This document shows, piece by piece, positions 30,423 to 38,109 of a DNA stretch of 64,000 nucleotides. The first letter of the stretch is position 1. Each line of letters starts with the position of its first letter. Made by a program: the position numbers and the translations under genes. This stretch comes from Ancylobacter novellus DSM 506 (GTDB lineage Bacteria; Pseudomonadota; Alphaproteobacteria; Rhizobiales; Xanthobacteraceae): NCBI RefSeq assembly GCF_000092925.1, contig NC_014217.1, positions 3,162,001 to 3,226,000 on the forward strand, given 5' to 3'. The notes beneath the pieces are model-generated. The model made no database searches. It was not told the DNA's origin and saw only the letters and a list, made by a program, of their open reading frames with translations.

Positions 30423-31169
30423 TCACGCGCTCATCTTGGCGACGAAGGCGTCGGACAGCTCGAAATTGGCATAGACGTTCTGCACGTCGTCATTGTCGTT
30501 GAGCGTGTCGACGAGGCGGATCAGCTTCTCGGCCACCTCGTCGTCGACCGCCACCGTGTTCTGTGGCCGCCAGACGAGGCCGGACTTGCGCGGCTCGCCG
30601 AACTTGGCTTCCAGCGCACGGGCCACCTCGTGCAGGTTCTCGACCGAGCACACCACCTCGTGGCCGTCCTCGGAGGAGGACACGTCGTCCGCGCCGGCCT
30701 CGATGGCCGCCTCCATCATCGCGTCCTCCGACGCCTTGGCGGCATCGAACTCGACCACGCCGATGCGATCGAACATGAAGGACACCGCGCCCGTCTCCGC
30801 CAGCGAGCCGCCGGACTTGGTGAAATAGGAGCGCACTTCCGAAGCGGTGCGGTTGCGGTTGTCGGTCAGCGCCTCGACGATGACGGCGACGCCGCCGGGG
30901 CCGTAGCCCTCATAGCGGATCTCGTCATAGTTCTCCGCGTCGCCGCCCTGCGCCTTCTTGATGGCGCGGTCGATATTGTCCTTGGGCATGTTCTCGGCGC
31001 GGGCCGCGAGGATGGCGGCGCGCAGGCGCGGGTTCATGTTCGGGTCGGGCATGCCGAGCTTGGCGGAGACGGTGATCTCGCGCGCCAGCTTGGAGAACAG
31101 CTTGGAGCGCACCGCGTCCTGCTTGCCCTTGCGGTGCATGATGTTCTTGAACTGCGAATGCCCGGCCAT
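30423..31169 (-). CDS. YebC/PmpR family regulatory protein
   Basis: The 248-residue protein begins [18 protein letters not shown] and contains [31 protein letters not shown] and [13 protein letters not shown], all family hallmarks. YebC proteins bind DNA in some species; recent work also links the family to translation of proline-rich stretches. ATG 31169 is chosen over the in-frame start four codons earlier because of the strictly conserved MAGHS. Confidence 0.95.
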   Translation of the reverse strand: MAGHSQFKNIMHRKGKQDAVRSKLFSKLAREITVSAKLGMPDPNMNPRLRAAILAARAENMPKDNIDRAIKKAQGGDAENYDEIRYEGYGPGGVAVIVEALTDNRNRTASEVRSYFTKSGGSLAETGAVSFMFDRIGVVEFDAAKASEDAMMEAAIEAGADDVSSSEDGHEVVCSVENLHEVARALEAKFGEPRKSGLVWRPQNTVAVDDEVAEKLIRLVDTLNDNDDVQNVYANFELSDAFVAKMSA

Positions 31170-31282
31170 GGCCGCCTCCACGTCACGCCGGCGTCGCCGC
31201 CGGGATATTCCGAATGACTGAAAGAAAAGGTGCGCGGCTTATAGGCGAGAGGGTGGCCGCGCGTAAAGCCGCCCCCGTCACA

Positions 31283-31357
31283 CCCTCATACCCGGGCTCG
31301 ACCCGGGCACCCAGACTTTCGGTCTCTGGATCCGCGGGTCGAGCCCGCGGATGAGGG
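31283..31357. repeat. Dispersed palindromic repeat, family B, copy 2
   Basis: The ends CCCTCAT and ATGAGGG are inverted. Two internal hairpins, CCCGGGCTCGACCCGGG and CCGCGGGTCGAGCCCGCGG, flank a central CAGACTTTCGGTCTCTG hairpin. The element lies between the yebC promoter region and the 3' end of the ymdB-like gene. Confidence 0.75.
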
Positions 31358-31377
31358 CATCTCTTGTAGGATCCGGC

Positions 31378-32193
31378 TCACCAGAACGCCGGCACCACAT
31401 CCTCCAGCACGCCGCCGAGGCGCACAGGGGCGACGCGCACCGCGTGGCCCGTGCCGTCCGTCTCCACCGCGAGGCCGGACAGCGTGCCCTCGCCTGTCGC
31501 CGGCTCGAAGCGGCTCGCCCCGATCCGGCGGGTGAAACGGCGCAGCGGCTCCTCCTTGTCCATGCCGATCACTCCCTCATAGGAGCCGCACATGCCGACA
31601 TCGGTCATGAAGGCCGTGCCGCCGGGCAGGATGCGATGATCGGAGGTTGGCACATGGGTGTGGGTGCCGATGACGAGGCTGGCGCGCCCATCGCACCAAT
31701 GGCCGAAGGCCTGCTTCTCGCTGGTGGTCTCGGCGTGGAAATCGACGATCACCGCATCCGCCACCATGCCGAGCGGGGCGGCGTCGAGCTCGCGGTCGAT
31801 GGCGGCGAAGGGATCGTCCAGCGGGTCCATGAAGACGCGGCCCATCATGTTGACGACCAGCACCTGCGCCCCGTTCCGCGCCTCGATCAGCGCTGCGCCG
31901 CGGCCGGGCGTGCCGGGCGGATAGTTGGCGGGGCGGATGAGCCGCGGGGCGCGCTCGATGAACACCAGCGCCTCGCGCTGGTCGAAGGAATGGTTGCCGA
32001 GCGTGACCGCATCGGCGCCGGCCTCGAGGAACTCCTCGTGGATCGCCTCGGTGATGCCGAAGCCGCCGGCGGCGTTCTCGCCGTTCACCACCACGAAATC
32101 GAGCGCCCAGGCCTCGCGCAGGCGTGGCAGGTGCTGCAACACCACCTGCCGCCCGACGCGGCCGACCACGTCGCCGAGAAAGAGCAGGCGCAT
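31378..32193 (-). CDS. TIGR00282/YmdB-like metallophosphoesterase
   Basis: The 271-residue protein starts MRLLFLGDVVGRVGRQVV. Metal ligands are visible in VNGENAAGG, LGNHSFDQ, VDFHAETTSEK and IGTHTHVPTSD, with the family's DVGMCGSYEGVIG. Relatives such as B. subtilis YmdB hydrolyse 2',3'-cyclic nucleotides. The common NHxWD reads NHSFD here. It lies three bases after the cyclo-ligase stop on the same strand and is probably co-transcribed. Confidence 0.92.
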   Translation of the reverse strand: MRLLFLGDVVGRVGRQVVLQHLPRLREAWALDFVVVNGENAAGGFGITEAIHEEFLEAGADAVTLGNHSFDQREALVFIERAPRLIRPANYPPGTPGRGAALIEARNGAQVLVVNMMGRVFMDPLDDPFAAIDRELDAAPLGMVADAVIVDFHAETTSEKQAFGHWCDGRASLVIGTHTHVPTSDHRILPGGTAFMTDVGMCGSYEGVIGMDKEEPLRRFTRRIGASRFEPATGEGTLSGLAVETDGTGHAVRVAPVRLGGVLEDVVPAFW

Positions 32194-32196
32194 GGA

Positions 32197-32802
32197 TTAC
32201 TCCTCGGCCGGGCGGACGATGCCCGCATCCGTCGCGATAGCGTCGAGCCGCTCGTCATGCGCCTCGGCCGGCACGGCGGGGAGCTCCTGCACGGCGAAGG
32301 CGTAGCCGATGGCCTCGATCCGCTTGGCGGAGCGCAGCAGGGCGAGGGTGCGGTCGTAAAAGCCGGCGCCGTAGCCGAGCCGATTGCCGCGTGCGTCGAA
32401 GCCGGCGAGCGGCACCACCAGCACGTCGGGCGAGACGGCGGGGGCCGTCTCCGGCGGCGCGGGAATGACGAAGCGCCCCGGCCCGCGCGAGGACACCAGC
32501 TCCTCGCCCGGCTCCCAGAGGCGGAAGATCAGCGGCTTGCCGGGCTCCAGCACCACAGGGAGCGCGATCTCGGCACCGGCGGCGCGCAGGCGGCGCACCA
32601 GCGGATGGGTCGGGATCTCATGACCGAAGGAGGCGAAGACGGAGACCATCTCGCCCTTCACGTCGCCGAGCCATTCCAGCGCATGGGCAGCGGCGGCCTC
32701 GGCGGCGGTCTCGCGCGCCTCGGGGCTCAGCGCCGCACGCCGTGCGAGGGCCTCGGAGCGGAGGCTGGCCTTGTCGAGATGGGCGTCGGGACAATGGGGC
32801 AT
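32197..32802 (-). CDS. 5-formyltetrahydrofolate cyclo-ligase
   Basis: The 201-residue protein has an N-terminal LDKASLRSEALARRAALS block, LVVPLAGFDARGNRLGYGAG and the signature GYGAGFYDRTL. It converts 5-formyl-THF to methenyl-THF using ATP. ATG 32802 follows the end of the 6S RNA region; longer starts would run through the RNA. The 6S RNA-cyclo-ligase arrangement is conserved across proteobacteria. Confidence 0.93.
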   Translation of the reverse strand: MPHCPDAHLDKASLRSEALARRAALSPEARETAAEAAAAHALEWLGDVKGEMVSVFASFGHEIPTHPLVRRLRAAGAEIALPVVLEPGKPLIFRLWEPGEELVSSRGPGRFVIPAPPETAPAVSPDVLVVPLAGFDARGNRLGYGAGFYDRTLALLRSAKRIEAIGYAFAVQELPAVPAEAHDERLDAIATDAGIVRPAEE

Positions 32803-32824
32803 GATGAAAATGAGTGCGGAGCCA

Positions 32825-32975
32825 CAATGGCCGTTGGAGGATCGATCCCGGGAACCTACAACGTAGGTGGGCGCCGTGTGTCCGAGCCCAGGGGCAAGGT
32901 CAGGGACAGCTCCCTTTGAGATCGATAAGGCCCCGGGGAATATGTTCTCCTGACGAACCTCGCAGCCCCGCGTGA
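32825..32975 (-). ncRNA. ssrS: 6S RNA (SsrS), approximate ends
   Basis: Directly upstream of the 5-formyl-THF cyclo-ligase gene, the minus strand carries blocks I recognise from alphaproteobacterial 6S RNA: TTCCCCGGGGCCTTA, GGGAGCTGTCCCTG, CTGGGCTCGGACACACGGCG and the hairpin CCACCTACGTTGTAGGTT before CCGGGATCGATCC. 6S RNA mimics an open promoter and holds sigma-70 RNA polymerase in stationary phase. Ends are estimates; the call rests on remembered family motifs plus conserved synteny. Confidence 0.78.
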
Positions 32976-33047
32976 CAAATCTAGGACGCCGCGGGCCGGA
33001 TTGCCAGAGGGGGTTTGGAGGCCGCGAACAGCTTTCCGCGAGCGCCC

Positions 33048-34058
33048 TCACCCCACCTTCAGCATGATCTTGCCGATATGGGCGCTGGTCTCCATGCGCG
33101 CATGCGCCTCGCTCGCCTTCTCCAGCGGGAAGGTCTGGTCCAGCACCGGCTTCACCTTGCCGGCCTCGATCAGCGGCCAGACCTTCTCCCTCAGCGAGGC
33201 GGCGATCACCGCCTTCTCGGCCTTCGGCCGCGAGCGCAGCGTCGAGCCCATATGCGACAGCCGCTTCAGCATCAGCCGCATATAGTCGATCTGCACCTTG
33301 GAGCCTTCCATGAAGGCGATCTGCACGATGCGCCCCTGCGGTGCGGCGGCCTCGTAATTGCGGGCGATGTAGGAGCCGCCGACCATGTCGAGGATGACGT
33401 TCACCCCCTTGCCGGTCTTCTCCTTGATGACGGCGACGAAGTCCTCGGCCTTGTAGTCGATGGCGACATCCGCCCCGAGCTTACGGCACACCTCGCACTT
33501 CTCGGCGCTGCCGGCGGTCGTGAACACCGTGGCGCCGAAGGCCTTGGCCAGCTGGATCGCCGTGGTGCCGATGCCCGACGTGCCGCCATGCACGAGGAAG
33601 CTCTCCCCCGACTTCAGCCCGGCGAGGTCGAACACATTGGTCCAGACCGTGAAGAAGGTCTCGGGCAGCGCCGCCGCCTCGACCATGGAGAGCCCGGCCG
33701 GCACGGGGAGCGCCGCGCCCTCGTCGGCGAGGCAGTATTGGGCATAGCCGCCGCCGGAGACCAGCGCACACACCTTGTCACCTACCTGCCACCTGGTGAC
33801 ACCCGCGCCGAGCGCCACCACCTCGCCGGCGATCTCGAGGCCCGGAATGTCGGAGGCGCCGGGCGGCGGCGGATAGAGACCCTTGCGCTGCATCACGTCC
33901 GGCCGGTTGACGCCAGCGGCGGCCACCTTGACCAGGATCTCACCGGCGCCCGGCTGCGGCACCGGGCGCTGCTCGGGAACCAGGGCTTCCGGGCCGCCGG
34001 GGGTCGGCAGGCCGATGGCGGTCATGGTGGCGGGCAGTTCGGTCACGGATGTCCTCAT
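33048..34058 (-). CDS. NAD(P)H quinone oxidoreductase, zinc-free MDR family (PIG3-like)
   Basis: The 336-residue protein has an MDR fold: AGVNRPDVMQRKGLYPPPPG and DIPGLEIAGEVVALGAGV at the N-terminus, and a nucleotide-binding FLVHGGTSGIGTTAIQLAKA with no zinc-ligand cysteines. It matches TP53I3/PIG3-type quinone reductases. ATG 34025 would shorten it by eleven residues. It is apparently monocistronic, and its 5' end faces the DUF1192 gene. Confidence 0.92.
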   Translation of the reverse strand: MRTSVTELPATMTAIGLPTPGGPEALVPEQRPVPQPGAGEILVKVAAAGVNRPDVMQRKGLYPPPPGASDIPGLEIAGEVVALGAGVTRWQVGDKVCALVSGGGYAQYCLADEGAALPVPAGLSMVEAAALPETFFTVWTNVFDLAGLKSGESFLVHGGTSGIGTTAIQLAKAFGATVFTTAGSAEKCEVCRKLGADVAIDYKAEDFVAVIKEKTGKGVNVILDMVGGSYIARNYEAAAPQGRIVQIAFMEGSKVQIDYMRLMLKRLSHMGSTLRSRPKAEKAVIAASLREKVWPLIEAGKVKPVLDQTFPLEKASEAHARMETSAHIGKIMLKVG

Positions 34059-34167
34059 CGGCTTGGAAAGGCTCGCCGTTTCGTAGGTGAACCGGCCGCG
34101 ACTGGCAACCGGCGGGCTCGGGCACTAAACTCTAGAGGGTGTTCAGGAGCCGAGTAGGAGTGACGCC

Positions 34168-34371
34168 ATGGCGATCGACGACGACCTCTTCCCCTCCGCG
34201 CCGGTCAGGAAGCCCGGCACGCATGAGCTCGGCGCCGACCTCTCGCTCCTGTCCGAGACCGAGCTTGAGGAGCGCATCGCCCAGCTCCTCGCCGAGGCCG
34301 AGCGGCTGAAGGCGGCGCTGGAGAAGAAGCGCGCCTCGCGCGCCGCGGCGGAGAATTTCTTCAAGCGTTAG
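34168..34371 (+). CDS. DUF1192 family small protein
   Basis: The 67-residue protein has an N-terminal DDDLFPSAPVRKPGTHELG followed by a helical LSETELEERIAQLLAEAERL, the DUF1192 pattern. The family is limited mostly to alphaproteobacteria and has no assigned role. GGAG lies upstream (GAGTAGGAGTGACGCC before ATG). The gene is alone, followed by a large palindromic repeat. Confidence 0.88.
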   Translation: MAIDDDLFPSAPVRKPGTHELGADLSLLSETELEERIAQLLAEAERLKAALEKKRASRAAAENFFKR

Positions 34372-34398
34372 GGCATAGATCGGCGGGCGGAACCGGCC

Positions 34399-34517
34399 TG
34401 CGTCCTTCGAGGCTCGGCTCCGCCGAGCACCTCAGGATGACGAGGTTCTGAAGAACCAAGGAAGACAAGGCTCGTCATGCTGAGGTGCCGGCCGTCAGGC
34501 CGGCCTCGAAGCACGCA
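34399..34517. repeat. Large palindromic repeat, family C
   Basis: A left arm starting TGCGTCCTTCGAGGC and ending ACCTCAGGATGACGAG is mirrored by a right arm CTCGTCATGCTGAGGT to GCCTCGAAGCACGCA. The arms are about 47 bases each and differ mainly where each carries its own small hairpin (CTCGGCtccGCCGAG against GCCGGCcgtcaGGCCGGC). A 25-base centre separates them. It looks like a mobile or formerly mobile non-coding palindrome of the kind scattered in Hyphomicrobiales genomes. Confidence 0.75.
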
Positions 34518-34524
34518 AGCCGGC

Positions 34525-34665
34525 TGGGCAGGCTTAACCCCGCATTAAGCTTTCCGATCTATTACTGGGGACGGTCCAGTTTTGGCCGCGAGTGGCTTCT
34601 GTCCACTCTGTTTGACGCATCCCTGTCTATGACTCATCGAGCCGCCTTACGGGCGGCTCTTTTTT
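34525..34665 (+). ncRNA. Candidate small RNA ending in a strong intrinsic terminator
   Basis: No gene is visible here, yet the segment ends in a textbook terminator (34639-34665). An internal hairpin GAGTGG/CCACTC (34590-34608) precedes it, linked by an unstructured GTTTGACGCATCCCTG. The layout of hairpin, single-stranded linker and terminator is typical of trans-acting small RNAs. The upstream gene (DUF1192) ends 150 bp earlier, with repeat C between, so a read-through terminator is the alternative. I do not recognise the family. Confidence 0.4.
34639..34665 (+). terminator. Strong intrinsic terminator
   Basis: GAGCCGCC and GGCGGCTC form a perfect 8-bp stem with a 5-base loop, followed directly by six T. 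It acts on the plus strand, ending either DUF1192 transcripts or a separate small RNA. Confidence 0.88.
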
Positions 34666-34772
34666 CATCCCCATAATCCCCCGTCGCAATCGGCCCTCCG
34701 GACTGGACAGCGCCGGCGCGGCGCGCGACAGGCATCCCTGCGCATGGCGCGCAGGAGGCTTGGGTCGGGATC

Positions 34773-35300
34773 ATGGGCAGTTCGCGGAAGCAGATGGACG
34801 AGGACGGCGTCGCGGAGACGATCAGCCTCGCCGCGCGCCGGCTCGCCTCGCCCGCCTTCACCAGCCTGTTCCGGCAGGGCATGGCGCTGATCGACGAGAC
34901 CGCCGCCTATCTCGACGGCGAGGGCCGCACGGCAAGCCGTGGCCTGGCGCGCGGCGTGCTCGCCGCCTATGCCCAGCAGAGCCTGCAGCTCTCCACCCGG
35001 CTGATGCAGCTCGCCTCCTGGCTGCTGCTGCGCCGCGCGGTGCTGGAAGGCGACATGTCGGAAGAGAGCGCGCTGCGCGAGAGCGCGCGGATCGATCTCG
35101 ACGGACCCCGTCGCGACCTCGACCAGGAGGCGGAGTTGCCGGCCCAGCTCGCCGCGCTGGTGCGCCGCAGCCACGAATTGCAGCGGCAGATCGTCAAGCT
35201 CGACGCCGCGCTGAGAGCGCCGGCGGAGACCGCCGGGCTGCGGCCGAATGACGTCGCCGGGCAAATCGGCAAGCTGCGCAGCGCCTTCGAGCGGCACTGA
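34773..35300 (+). CDS. DUF1465 family protein
   Basis: The 175-residue, largely helical protein contains TISLAARRLASPAFTSLFRQ, GMALIDETAAYLDGEG and LSTRLMQLASWLLLRRAV, the conserved core of DUF1465. The C-terminal half is a charged helix (AALVRRSHELQRQIVKLDAA). The family is restricted to alphaproteobacteria with no established function. The gene stands alone, converging on rpmE. Confidence 0.88.
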   Translation: MGSSRKQMDEDGVAETISLAARRLASPAFTSLFRQGMALIDETAAYLDGEGRTASRGLARGVLAAYAQQSLQLSTRLMQLASWLLLRRAVLEGDMSEESALRESARIDLDGPRRDLDQEAELPAQLAALVRRSHELQRQIVKLDAALRAPAETAGLRPNDVAGQIGKLRSAFERH

Positions 35301-35322
35301 AAACCGCCTATTCGCGCAAACG

Positions 35323-35356
35323 AAAACCCCCGCGCCGGCCGCTGCCGACGCGAGGG
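35323..35356 (-). terminator. Terminator after rpmE
   Basis: On the minus strand CCCTCGCG and CGCGGGGG pair (one A-C mismatch) around a smaller GC hairpin, followed by TTTTCGTTT. Confidence 0.7.
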
Positions 35357-35398
35357 CTCGCAATCCCCCAAGCCGCGAAATGCGTCCTTAAGACCTTG

Positions 35399-35623
35399 TC
35401 AGGCCTTGAGGAAACCCGCGAACTTCTTCTGGAACTTGGACACGCGGCCAGCGCGGTCGAGCAGCTGCTGCGAACCGCCGGTCCAGGCCGGGTGCGACGT
35501 CGAATCGATGTCGAGCTGGAGGACATCGCCCTCCTTGCCCCAGGTCGTCCGGGTCGTGTACTCGGTGCCGTCCGTCATCACCACCTTGACGAAGTGGTAG
35601 TCGGGATGGATGTCGCTCTTCAT
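35399..35623 (-). CDS. rpmE: 50S ribosomal protein L31 (zinc-free type)
   Basis: The 74-residue protein begins [19 protein letters not shown] and ends KKFAGFLKA, with STSHPAWTG in the centre. It lacks the four zinc-binding cysteines, so it is the C-minus form. The start at 35623 is the conserved MKxxIHP; the ATG three codons earlier is ignored. It is divergent from the ABC exporter gene 101 bp away, a neighbourhood often seen in this order. Confidence 0.96.
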   Translation of the reverse strand: MKSDIHPDYHFVKVVMTDGTEYTTRTTWGKEGDVLQLDIDSTSHPAWTGGSQQLLDRAGRVSKFQKKFAGFLKA

Positions 35624-35724
35624 GGGTAGCATCCTCGCCGCCGCATGGCAGGTCCCTCGCGGGAACCACGCGGCGATCTACAAAACGATCCTGCCGGAAA
35701 TCCGAGCGGCTCTATAACCGAGAC

Positions 35725-37530
35725 ATGACTGTGACACAAGCCGCCGACGCCACACCGACCGCAACGACCTCACGCCGTCCCCGCCTCTCGCCGTTGATGG
35801 CGCTGTGGCCGCACATACGCCGCTATCGGGGCCGCGCCGGCGCGGCGCTGGTCGCGCTGGTGGTCGCCGCCGTCGCCACGCTGGTGGTGCCGATCGCCGT
35901 GCGGCGGATGATCGATTTCGGCTTCGACGAGCGGCATGCCGGCTTCATCGACCGCTATTTCGGGGTGATGATCGGCGTGGTGGCGGTGCTCGCGGTCGCC
36001 TCCGCCGCGCGCTACTACCTCGTCATGACGCTCGGCGAGCGCATCGTCGCGGATCTGCGCTCGCAGGTCTTCGCCCATGTGCTCACCCTCGACGGCGGCT
36101 TCTACGACAGCGCCAAGTCGGGCGAGCTGATCTCGCGCCTCACCGCCGACACCACGCAGATCAAGTCCGCGGTCGGCGCCTCCGCCTCCATCGCCCTGCG
36201 CAACCTCGTGCTGTTCTTCGGCGCGGCGGTGATGATGGTCATCACCAGCCCCTGGCTGTCGGCGACGCTGCTCATCGCCATTCCCGCCATCGTCGCCGTG
36301 CTGCTCGGCGCTGGACGCGGCGTGCGCAAGCGCTCGCGCAGCGCGCAGGACACGCTGGCCGAGGCCTCCGCCTATGCCGTTGAGGCCATCGGCGCGGTGC
36401 GCTCGCTGCAGGCCAACACCGCCGAAGGGGCGGCGTCCCGGCATTTCGCCGGCGAGGTGGAACATTCCTTCAACGCCGCGAGCGACGCGGTGCGGGCGCG
36501 CGCCTGGCTCACCGGCTTTGCCATCTTCCTGATCTTCGCCAGCGTCGTCGGCATCCTCTGGGCCGGTGCCAATGCGGTGCTGGCCGGCACCATGACCGCC
36601 GGCACGCTCGGCCAGTTCGTGCTCTATGCCGTGCTGGCGGCGAGCGGGCTCGGCCAGCTCGGCGAGGTCTGGGGCGAGATCTCGCAGGCCGCCGGCGCCA
36701 CCGAGCGCATCGCCGAGCTGCTCGCCGAGCGCCCCAAGGTCGCCCGCCCCGCCGATCCGCTGCCGCTGCCGGAGCCGCCGCAGGGTTCCGTCACGTTCGC
36801 GAATGTGGCCTTCGCCTACCCGACCCGGCCGGACCTGCCGGCGCTTTCTGACGTGAGCTTCACTGTCCAGCCGGGCGAGCGGGTCGCCGTGGTCGGCCCG
36901 TCAGGTGCCGGCAAGAGCACGCTGTTCCAGCTGCTGCTGCGCTTCTACGATCCCGTCTCCGGCCGGGTGGAGATCGACGGCGTCAACATCGCCAAGGCCG
37001 ATCCGGAGGCGGTGCGCGCGCGCATCGCGCTGGTGCCGCAGGATGTCGCCATCTTCGCCACCTCGATCCGCGAGAACATCCGCCTCGGCCGGCCCGACGC
37101 CACCGACGAAGAGGTCGAGGAGGCCGGCCGCCTCGCTTTGGCCGACGAGTTCGTCGCCCGCCTGCCGGAAGGCTGGGACACGCCGGTCGGCGAACGCGGC
37201 GTCACGCTGTCCGGCGGCCAGCGCCAGCGCCTCGCCATCGCCCGCGCGATCCTGCGTCGGGCGCCGATCCTCTTGCTGGACGAAGCCACCTCGGCGCTCG
37301 ACGCCGAGAGCGAGACGCTGGTGCAGCGAGCGCTCGACCGCTCCATGCAGGGCCGCACCACGCTGGTCATCGCCCACCGCCTCGCCACAGTGCTCTCCGC
37401 CGACCGCATATTGGTGATGGAGCAGGGCCGCGTAGTGGAGGAAGGCACCCACACCAGCCTCGTCGCCCAGGGCGGCCTCTATGCGCGCCTGGCCGCGCTG
37501 CAGTTCGGCGACGCCACCGCCGGGAAGTGA
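35725..37530 (+). CDS. ABC exporter, fused membrane and ATPase domains
   Basis: At 601 residues it is a half-transporter. Six membrane helices occupy about residues 35-320 (LVALVVAAVATLVVPIAVRR; VLAVASAARYYLVMTLGERI). The ATPase has Walker A VVGPSGAGKSTL, signature LSGGQRQRLAIARA, Walker B ILLLDEATSALD and switch His in LVIAHRLATV. It resembles lipid or multidrug exporters of the MsbA/ATM type. The substrate is unknown. Confidence 0.93.
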   Translation: MTVTQAADATPTATTSRRPRLSPLMALWPHIRRYRGRAGAALVALVVAAVATLVVPIAVRRMIDFGFDERHAGFIDRYFGVMIGVVAVLAVASAARYYLVMTLGERIVADLRSQVFAHVLTLDGGFYDSAKSGELISRLTADTTQIKSAVGASASIALRNLVLFFGAAVMMVITSPWLSATLLIAIPAIVAVLLGAGRGVRKRSRSAQDTLAEASAYAVEAIGAVRSLQANTAEGAASRHFAGEVEHSFNAASDAVRARAWLTGFAIFLIFASVVGILWAGANAVLAGTMTAGTLGQFVLYAVLAASGLGQLGEVWGEISQAAGATERIAELLAERPKVARPADPLPLPEPPQGSVTFANVAFAYPTRPDLPALSDVSFTVQPGERVAVVGPSGAGKSTLFQLLLRFYDPVSGRVEIDGVNIAKADPEAVRARIALVPQDVAIFATSIRENIRLGRPDATDEEVEEAGRLALADEFVARLPEGWDTPVGERGVTLSGGQRQRLAIARAILRRAPILLLDEATSALDAESETLVQRALDRSMQGRTTLVIAHRLATVLSADRILVMEQGRVVEEGTHTSLVAQGGLYARLAALQFGDATAGK

Positions 37531-37543
37531 GTCTAGGGAAGAG

Positions 37544-37617
37544 CCCTCATCCGCGGGCTTGACCCGCGGATGAAGGGACAGAAGGTCTGGGTGCCGGGTC
37601 AAGCCCGGGCGTGAGGG
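37544..37617. repeat. Dispersed palindromic repeat, family B, copy 3
   Basis: CCCTCATCCGCGGGCTTGAC at the left is mirrored by GGTCAAGCCCGGGCGTGAGGG at the right. The left arm has its own hairpin CCGCGGGCTTGACCCGCGG, and a central CAGAAGGTCTGG joins the arms. It fills the space between two convergent genes, where it may also act as a bidirectional stop. Confidence 0.75.
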
Positions 37618-38099
37618 CCATTCTGATCGACGCGCTCCATCCGCAGCGTCGGGCGGCCGGAGGTGGGGTTGACGCCGTGCCCGACGACCGCGAAGCCGGC
37701 CTTCTCGTAGAAGCGCACGGCGCGCGGGTTCTCTTCGTTCACGTCGAGCGACAGTGGCTTCTTCGAGCGCGCGGCGGCGGCCTCCACCAGCAGGCTGGCG
37801 ATGCCGGTGCCCCAATGGTCGGGATGCACGACGAGCTGGTCGACATAGCCGGTCGAGGGCTGCACGGTGACGAAGCCCAGCAGCCGGCCGCAGGGATGCT
37901 CGCCTGCGCCCGCCACCGCCAATTCGATCACCGCGCCGTCGTCCAGCAGCGTGCCGATGCGGTGGATCAGCCAGCCGCGGCGGGCGGCGAAGTCGATCTC
38001 GGGGATCGCTTCCAGCCAGGCTTCGACCCACAGTGCCGCCATGGCCGGCATGCGGCCCCAGTCGAAGGGCGCGAGCGCGGCGGAAAGGCGTTGGGTCAT
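37599..38099 (-). CDS. GNAT family N-acetyltransferase
   Basis: The 166-residue protein has the acetyl-CoA-binding motif A in VDQLVVHPDHWGTGIASLLV and motif B in LDVNEENPRAVRFYEKAGF, a classic GNAT pair. The N-terminal half (MPAMAALWVEAWLEAIPEID) would select the acceptor, which is unknown. It follows the OmpA-like gene by ten bases and is likely in the same operon. Its 3' end overlaps repeat B copy 3. Confidence 0.88.
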   Translation of the reverse strand: MTQRLSAALAPFDWGRMPAMAALWVEAWLEAIPEIDFAARRGWLIHRIGTLLDDGAVIELAVAGAGEHPCGRLLGFVTVQPSTGYVDQLVVHPDHWGTGIASLLVEAAAARSKKPLSLDVNEENPRAVRFYEKAGFAVVGHGVNPTSGRPTLRMERVDQNGPHARA

Positions 38100-38109
38100 C
38101 GCCGTCGTG

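Noticed and set aside
35770..36465. A 231-residue minus-strand frame inside the ABC exporter gene
   Set aside because: It is His/Arg/Gly-rich shadow sequence opposite a clear ABC membrane domain.
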